Assembly: GCF_963082655.1 (NCBI RefSeq)
Contig: NC_081554.1
Span: 128,315,453-128,379,452, forward strand
Length of the DNA: 64,000 nucleotides
Reading direction: 5' to 3'
Source: Stomoxys calcitrans
Lineage: Eukaryota; Arthropoda; Insecta; Diptera; Muscidae
Shown here: positions 57,512 to 64,000 of the stretch, one piece after another
How positions within the stretch are numbered: position 1 is the stretch's first letter
Layout of the letters: each line of letters starts with the position of its first letter
The notes under the pieces: model-generated
Databases searched by the model: none
What the model was told of the DNA's origin: nothing
What the model saw: the letters and a program-made list of their open reading frames with translations, nothing else
Position numbers and translations under genes: made by a program

Positions 57512-58757
57512 CGAAGACTGCTAGATAAGTTTCTGGCCTAGGCAACACTAAGTGTTGTCAGTACCAATCTGAAATTTTCATTCGAAAGTTTGACATTTTC
57601 TAGCATAATCTTACTCAGGATCTTACTCGTGACCATTTTGCACTACTATCGACAGCGATTATCACGACATGAGTGAATTGATGAACTTAAATTTTTGTAT
57701 GGCAGTGAAGCACCATCCTATAGTACTGTAAAAACTGGTTTAATGAATTTAGTCGTTGCCGACACTTGCTCAACATCCAAATCCTTGAGGTCATCCAAAA
57801 ACGGCCTGTATCAGGCCTGTTCCGATTTTCAAAAACGCATAACGAGAGATTTTCGTTGGCTAAAGTTTTGGAAACCTTGCTACATAAAAGTTCGAATGCA
57901 TTATTTTATCAAATTTCTATTCAGTAAGAGGAACGTAAAGAATTTTCAAACATTAAGAGTAAAGGGTTTGGAAAATGTACGTAAATCAATTTTTTGCGTT
58001 TTGTCAATTCGAAAACCGAAACAGACCTGATTATGCGATATCGTCATTTCATCCACCAACATTCATACGATATTGCATAAACACTGCCGTAAAAAAGGTT
58101 TGTTCTCGTTGGATTCCGCACAATTTGACATTCGCTCAAAAAAGGGCTCCTGTCGATTAGTGCGAAGAAGTGTTGAAAAATGCGATCGCCTTGCTTTGAA
58201 ATACGTTTATGCTTGTTAGATGCGGCGAATCTGTGCATATGAGCGCGAAACAAAACAACAATCAATCGTGTGGGTCTTCGAAGACGAGCTAAATCCAACG
58301 AAAGGAGCACTTGGAAGTAAATGGTCACCTGTTTCTATGGCAAAACTGGTCATCTAGCTACTGTTCCGCTTGAGCAACATAGAAGGTAAATTCTGAGTGG
58401 AACATCACAATTTGATTGTCTGAAGTCTTGGGAGAAATTCGAAAAACGAACAAGAGACGACGAATCATTGTTCACCATAACAAGCGCCTTTTTAACCGAC
58501 TAAAATGTCAAACTGACTTGGCACCCAAGATACTATTAAGATTAAGATAAAAATGCGTGGCCAATGATTTTCGTCGCCACAAAAAGCTTTCAATAACAAA
58601 GTTTTTGAAGTGTATCGATTGGAGTGGAAGAAGTGCTTCGATAATTGTCCCAAGCACGAAAGTGTATAAATCATGATGGAGGTTACATGGAAAACAATAA
58701 AAACATTTTTGATAATAAAAATTAGCATTTTCATGATTAGGCCAAAATACTCCCGGA
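57512..58757 (+). pseudogene. Near-full-length mariner pseudogene
   Basis: After TA the left end reads CGAAGACTGCTAGATAAGTT and GGCCTAGGCAACACTAAG. A diverged complement (GATTAGGCCAAAATACTCCC) lies at about 58735-58757. Coding remnants on the plus strand appear in order: FLYGSEAPSYSTVKTGLMNL at about 57690-57745, KKVCSRWIPHNLTFAQKRAP at about 58095-58155, HHNKRLFNRLK at about 58475, and WKKCFDN near 58625-58650. The catalytic aspartates are not clearly preserved and stops and frameshifts are frequent. Length (about 1.25 kb) is normal for mariner. The relic at 5545-5626 is the left end of the same family. Confidence 0.78.
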
Positions 58758-59138
58758 AGGGAAAATTACATACATAAATGTAGTCTTTGACATATCAAAA
58801 AAAATTTGTTGTATGGAAAAAAAAATTTTTTTTTGTAGGAAATTTTTACTGAAACTTACTACCATTGTCAGTATGAACTCCACCATGTTACCCTGAGCAA
58901 GTTTAATATATAACTTTTTAGTTAGTGGGATATGAAATATTGTTTACATGATGCTTTAAATGTGTAAATGCACTAAAAAAGACATTTTCAATAGCATCTT
59001 TTAATAGATGTACAGTCAACATGTTTTGTTATGACTTTTATCATAAATTTCATTTACGAAACTAATTTGGTTTTTAGGAATTTCTTCCGCACATAAAAAC
59101 AATATTTAGTAGTGCGTAGTCAAATGTTTACGTTAAAA
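58758..59138. other. Unrecognised AT-rich DNA
   Basis: About 380 bp with A/T runs; nothing recognised. Confidence 0.35.
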
Positions 59139-59455
59139 CCAGTAAAAATGTGCAAAAGTCTGGCGATGCCGACTTTATAATACCCTACAAAAAATTGCAA
59201 ATTTTGCCCATGTACATTCCACTAAGGAACAGGGGCAAATTATAATACCCTACACCTACCCTATAAACACAAAAGGGGGGCTATATCTAATTCTGAACCA
59301 ATTTTGATGGACCTCGGCGGATGTATTCAGATAGATTATTAAAATTCCTGTATAAAATTTCTACGGTTAACAAATGACAACAAATAATCCAAAATCTGAC
59401 GAACAAATACATGGGAGCTTTATCTAAATCTGAACCGATTTCGACCAAACTTTAT
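59139..59455 (-). mobile_element. DINE-c element, minus orientation, interrupted by SINE tail
   Basis: AACCAGTAAAAATGTGCAAA, GATGCCGACTTTATAATACC, then after the SINE insert ACACCTACCC, TTTTGATGGACCTCGGCGGA and ATACATGGGAGCTTTATCTA. It stops near 59455. Confidence 0.78.
59190..59240 (-). mobile_element. SINE tail insertion with 14-bp TSD
   Basis: Only the last 51 bp of the 13-kb SINE family are present (minus strand: CCTTAGTGGAATGTACATGG, then GCAAAATTTGCAATTTTT). It is flanked by TATAATACCCTACA at 59176-59189 and 59241-59254. This is a heavily 5'-truncated retrotransposition into the DINE-c terminus. Confidence 0.88.
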
Positions 59456-59799
59456 GGATATTGTGAAATTCGTCGAGGAAAGCATTGTTCAAAATTCTTG
59501 TTTGTTTCTCTATCGAGACGAGCTCAATGATCGGAGATGTAAATGGAAAAGGAAAGTCAAAGAAAGCAACACACACCAACCACAATGGGAAGCGTTTCGT
59601 CTTTGGTTAGAAGACTTTTCAACCATATTAGGTGTGATGGCTTCAAGGGCCGTGCGTTGGTATGTTGTATTTGAATCGTATTAATTGCGAAAACGCATCT
59701 ATGATACACTTACCACATCGACAACCCTGTCTATTAGGTGTACTTTTTCCCAATACACGTGTTTTTTTTTAAGTCAATGCGGCCTATATTGAATATAGA
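59456..59799. other. Unrecognised DNA with a 76-codon open frame
   Basis: The frame 59454-59684 has tryptophan-rich, non-repetitive composition, but I recognise no domain or family. It starts at the edge of DINE-c, which argues against a host exon. Confidence 0.35.
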
Positions 59800-59870
59800 C
59801 TAGCTGGCCTGGTTCGCTCCGTATTTTATAAATATATGTTGTTCTTTGATAAAAGTGAAGGTGGTGCCTA
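59800..59870 (-). mobile_element. Helitron-like 3' end fragment
   Basis: CTAGCTGGCCTGGTTCGCTC followed by TATTTTATAAATATATG resembles the inverted 3' end of the 41.3-kb family. Only about 70 bp. Confidence 0.5.
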
Positions 59871-60240
59871 AAACTCACGACCATGATTGCCAGACGTAAA
59901 ATCGTCCATTTGACGATTTTTTCCCAAAATTTTACACTTAGACGCTTGACTATTTTCGATTTGAGTCCCTTTATAAAACGACGATTTTTTGCTGGATTTA
60001 TTAATATTGAAATTAACCTTAAATTAGAAAAAAAAGTTCAGAATAATCGTTTATGGCTGACTTTGTACGACAAATCCGTATTATCGCCATATTTTAAGTA
60101 AAAGGCGTTTAAATTTAAAGGGCCGATGTAGATTTTGATATCTTTAATTTCCATCATTAAAATTGAGTCATGGCAGATGCTATGTTCGTTTTTCACAGTT
60201 CAAAACACAAACCATCTAGGCTTTTTATAAAATCATCTTA
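59871..60240. other. Unrecognised DNA
   Basis: About 370 bp, nothing recognised. Confidence 0.35.
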
Positions 60241-60376
60241 CAAAGAAAAATGAATAAGAACTGTTATGCTATTGGAGCTATATCAAGTTATAGTCCGATT
60301 CGGACTATAAAAGAATTGAATGGTAAACATTGTAGAAGTCATTGCACGGCCTAACTTAGGACGCTCTTGCATGTTT
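60241..60376. mobile_element. Chimeric DINE-a fragment (two orientations)
   Basis: The left part (GGAGCTATATCAAGTTATAG, GAAGTCATTG) is DINE-a in minus orientation. The right part (CACGGCCTAACTTAGGACGC, TCTTGCATG) is the plus-orientation terminus. The switch occurs near 60342. Confidence 0.6.
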
Positions 60377-60761
60377 TTTATACCCTACAGAACTACTGTG
60401 GTACAGGGTATTATAACTTAGTGCATTTGTTTGTAACACCCAAAAGGAAGAGAGATAGACCCATCGATAAGTATACCGATTGACTCAGAATCACTTTCTG
60501 ATTCGATTTAGCTATGTCCGTCTGTCTGTCTACACGTCTGTCTATGTTAATTTGTGTACAAACTACAGGTTGCAATTTTCATCCGATCGTCTTCAAATTT
60601 TATATGGTCCTGTTTTTCGGCCTAGAGACGAAGCCTATTGAAATTGGAAAAAATCGGTTTAGATTTGGATGTAGCTCCCATATATATGTTCGCCCGATTT
60701 GCAGTAATACAGCATAAAATAGTCATTTGTTAAGCGATTCTCTCGAAATTTGGCAAGAAGG
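60377..60761 (+). mobile_element. DINE-c element, 5' part
   Basis: Start TTATACCCTACAGAACTACTG, then GGTACAGGGTATTATAAC and GTCCGTCTGTCTG remnants, and CGAAATTTGGCAAGAAGG. It runs into the duplicated block that contains its own next segment. Confidence 0.82.
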
Positions 60762-61251
<490 letters not shown>

Positions 61252-61438
61252 CCCATACATGGCACGGCTGTTGAAAATCAAAAACACAACTCCTTGTGCA
61301 AAATTTCAACCAAATCGGTTAGAACTTGAGCACTCAAGAGGCTTCAAAAGTCAAGATTCTAGATCGGTTTTATGATAGCCATATCAGGCTATGAACCATT
61401 TAGACCATACATGGTATAGTTTTAATACCAACATATCT
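61252..61438 (-). mobile_element. DINE-a body fragment between the duplicates
   Basis: AAATTTCAACCAAATCGG, GAGGCTTCAAAAGTCAAG and AGATCGGTTTTATGATAGC are minus-orientation DINE-a body. It is bounded by the duplicate on one side and a Helitron-like start on the other. Confidence 0.7.
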
Positions 61439-61544
61439 TCTTATATATAAAAATCAATTTGTGTTTGTTTGTAGGTTTGTTTGTTTGTTTGGATGTTTGT
61501 GTGTTCCTTATAGACTCAGAAACGGCTGAACCGATTTTCTTGAA
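61439..61544 (+). mobile_element. Helitron-like 5' end fragment
   Basis: TCTTATATATAAAAATCAAT is followed by GTTTGTTTG repeats, GTGTGTTCCTTATAGACTCA and GGCTGAACCGATTTTCTTGA. It matches the 5' leader of the 41282-43404 element in plus orientation and is cut off where the second duplicate begins. Confidence 0.85.
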
Positions 61545-61610
61545 ATTTTTTTAGGACTCTCAATATTTCTGGTGAATTTCATAGAAATCGGTTTAGATTT
61601 AGATATAGCT

Positions 61611-61704
<94 letters not shown>

Positions 61705-61725
61705 TGTATATGTATGTATATATAT

Positions 61726-61761
<36 letters not shown>

Positions 61762-62030
61762 CAAAAAACATTTAAAAGTTTGCAAAAAGTGTGTTGTTGC
61801 TAGAAGGATTTGACTTCATTTTCGACCAAGAAAAATCATTAGCAGGAGATGTCAAAGATGTCATGTGCTTTACATCCATTCCAACTGGAGTAAGTTGTAA
61901 AGCACACACCTGAATTTGAACAGGGCTCAAATTTAATCTTTAAAGGATTCTTCACTGATGTGTTTTCTTTAGAGAATATTTAATTGAAATTGTGTATGAA
62001 AATGAAATGTAATAACAATGTTGTCTGTAG
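61545..62030 (+). repeat. Duplicated block, copy 2
   Basis: Same sequence as 60762-61251, 486 bp against 490. I see a difference only in the (TA)n length and one TATAGATAT interruption. (TA)n is at about 61615-61760. Confidence 0.92.
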
Positions 62031-62250
62031 AAAAAATTTAATAGAAGTTATGTATGTTTTTATTGAGATTTTGTCTTTCGAAAAAATCCCCTTAAAATTT
62101 GTTTTTTAGAAAGCGTTTCATTAAAACGTTGTATTTATAATTTTTTATTTTAATTTTGTCTTTAAAAAATGTATGTCGAGGAAGCCGCCAGGGCCAAATT
62201 TTGTCTTCGCAGAAAATTGTATTGAAATTTTGTCTTTAAAAATACTTTTT
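62031..62250. repeat. Degenerate ATTTTGTCTTTA repeats
   Basis: Imperfect units of about 30 bp as at 7427-7850. Confidence 0.55.
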
Positions 62251-63610
62251 TTACCCTCCACCATAAGATGGGGGGTATACTAATTTCGTCATTCTGTTGT
62301 AACTACTCGAAATATTCGTCTGAGACCCCATAAAGTATATATATTCTTGATCGTCGTGACATTTTATGTCGATCTAGCCATGTCCGTCCGTCTGTCCGTC
62401 CGTCCGTCCGTCCGTCCGTCCGTCCGTCCGTCCGTCTGTCTGTCGAAAGCACGCTAACTTCCGAAGGAGTAAAGCTAGCCGCTTGAAATTTTGCACAAAT
62501 ACTTCTTATTAGTGTAGGTCGGTTGGTATTGTAAATGGGCCATATCGGTCCATGTTTTGATATAGCTGCCATATAAACCGATCTTGGGTCTTGACTTCTT
62601 GAGCCTCTAGAGTGCGCAATTCTTATCCGATTGGAATGAAATTTTGCACGACGTGTTTTGCTATGATATCCAACAACTGTGCCAAATATAGTTCAAATCG
62701 GTTCATAACCTGATATAGCTGCCATATAAACCGATCTTGGGTCTTGACTTCTTGAGCCTCTAGAGGGCGCAATTCTTATCCGATTGGAATGAAATTTTGC
62801 ACGACGTGTTTTGCTATGATATCCAACAACTGTGCCAAGTAAGGTTCAAATCGGTCCATAACCTGATATAGCTGCCATATAAACCGATCTTGGGTCTTGA
62901 CTTCTTGAGCCTCTAGCGTGCGCAATTCTTATCCGATTGGAATGAAATTTTGCACGACGTGTTTTGCTATGATATCCAACAACTGTGCCAAATATAGTTC
63001 AAATCGGTTCATAACCTGATATAGCTGCCATATAAACCGATCTTGGGTCTTGACTTCTTGAGCCTCTAGAGGGCGCAATTCTTATCCGATAGAAATGAAA
63101 TTTTGCACGACGTGTTTTGTTGTTATATCCAACAGTTGTGCCAAGTATGGTTCAAATCGGTCCATAACCTGATATAGCTGCCATATAAACCGATCTGGGA
63201 TCTTGACTTCTTGAGCCTCTAGAGGTCGCAATTATTATCCGACTTGTCTGAAATTTTTTACGACGGATTCTCTCATGACCATTAATATACGTGTTTATTA
63301 TGGTCTGAATCGGTCTATAGGCCGATACAGCTCCCATATAAATCGATCTCTCTATTTTACTTCTTGAGCCCACAAAGGGCGCAATTCTTATTCGAATTGG
63401 CTGACATATTACACAGGTCTCCAACACATAATTTAATTGTGGTCCAAACCGGACCATATCTTGATATCGCCCTAACAGCAGAGCAAATCTTTTCTTACAT
63501 CCTTTTTTTTGCCTAAGAAGAGATGCCGGGAAAAGAACTCGACAAATGCGATCCATGGTGGAGGGTATATAAGATTCGGCCCGGCCGAACTTAGCACGCT
63601 TTTACTTGTT
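62251..63610 (+). mobile_element. Complete DINE-a element
   Basis: Start TTACCCTCCACCATAAGATG, GTCC array at 62385-62440, and about four 153-bp units. The unique 3' part has AAGAAGAGATGCCGGGAAAA, then TTCGGCCCGGCCGAA and ACTTGTT. The 5' half is nearly identical to the copy at 48557-49692, so the two are recently related. Confidence 0.93.
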
Positions 63611-64000
63611 TTAAATTTTGTTTTCAGTGAATTTTTTTTTTGAAATTTTGTCTATAGAAATATTTTAATGGGCTTTTATTTTTAGTGAACTTATTCGAAA
63701 TTTTGATTTTAGAAATATTATATAAAAATTTTGTCCTTTACAAAAATGTGCCGAAAATTTAACTTAAAAAAATTTTATTGAAATTTTGTCTTAATAACAA
63801 ATTTGATTGAAAGTTCGTCCTACTTTTTTGAAATGTTACCTTAAGTAATTTTTTTTTCGATTTTTGTTAATCTTTCTTTTTTTCATTGTTTTATTATCTC
63901 TATGTGTGATCAAAATCAGTTATTTTTGACCTTTTTAAATTTTGCCTTTAGAATTTTTTTCTTTTGAGAAATTTTCACTGAAATTTAGTCTTAAGGAAGC
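63611..64000. repeat. Degenerate ATTTTGTCTTTAG repeats, T-rich
   Basis: About 390 bp of imperfect units of the same type as at 7427 and 62031, continuing to the window edge. Confidence 0.6.

Noticed and set aside
59454..59684. Small conserved host exon (76 codons)
   Set aside because: It begins within or at the edge of DINE-c sequence and I recognise no similarity. Kept only as unclassified DNA.

Overview
This window is animal nuclear DNA, most likely from a calyptrate fly of the muscid type (Stomoxys- or Musca-like; the exact species cannot be fixed from sequence alone). It is AT-rich. It carries relics of mariner transposases, APE-type LINEs, a tRNA-derived SINE and many DINE-1/Helentron-like and Helitron-like elements. 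I found no convincing host protein-coding exon, rRNA or tRNA gene in 64 kb. The open frames are transposon relics, frame-preserving tandem repeats, or chance.

Layout. 1-4675: three head-to-tail copies of a Helitron-like element whose body is a tandem array of roughly 125-bp units. 4.7-7.9 kb: a mariner end and two DINE-like copies. 7.96-9.94 kb: a jockey-like LINE relic with a rearranged ORF1. 10-21.6 kb: a mixture of DINE fragments, a degenerate mariner, a tRNA-derived SINE with target-site duplication, three copies of an unclassified repeat, and about 5 kb of unrecognised DNA. 21.6-26.5 kb: a run of DINE-like elements. 26.7-33.0 kb: LINE fragments of at least two RNase H-bearing families on both strands, plus a 5'-truncated LINE cleanly inserted into a DINE copy. 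33-41 kb: DINE copies, a LINE reverse-transcriptase relic and unrecognised DNA. 41.3-46.9 kb: two minus-strand Helitron-like copies. 46.9-53.4 kb: a near-continuous same-orientation run of DINE-like elements swollen by 153-bp internal repeats. 53.4-58.8 kb: a Helitron-like copy split by an internally deleted cecropia-type mariner, then a fold-back mariner, then a near-full-length mariner pseudogene. 59-64 kb: DINE copies, a SINE tail with a 14-bp target duplication, a 490-bp duplicated block with long (TA)n, and a complete DINE copy.

Short family names used here. DINE-a begins with a TATACCCTCCACC hairpin and a GTCY microsatellite, carries 153-bp repeats, and ends in a TTCGGCCCGGCCGAA stem plus ACTTGTT. 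DINE-b has the same ends with a different body. DINE-c begins near TATACCCTACACC and ends near CACCGCCCGACTTTTGCC. LINE-L is an R1/LOA-like LINE with RNase H. LINE-R is a second LINE family with a (TAAAG)n-like tail. R-repeat is an unclassified family ending in a CAA-rich tail.

No new functional system is evident. The best material is structural: Helitron-like tandem copies joined CTAG to TC, higher-order repeats inside DINE copies, end-to-start joining of DINE elements, the fold-back mariner, the large duplication at 61 kb, and several clean nested insertions that date the elements relative to one another. Family assignments rest on motif recognition without a database search.
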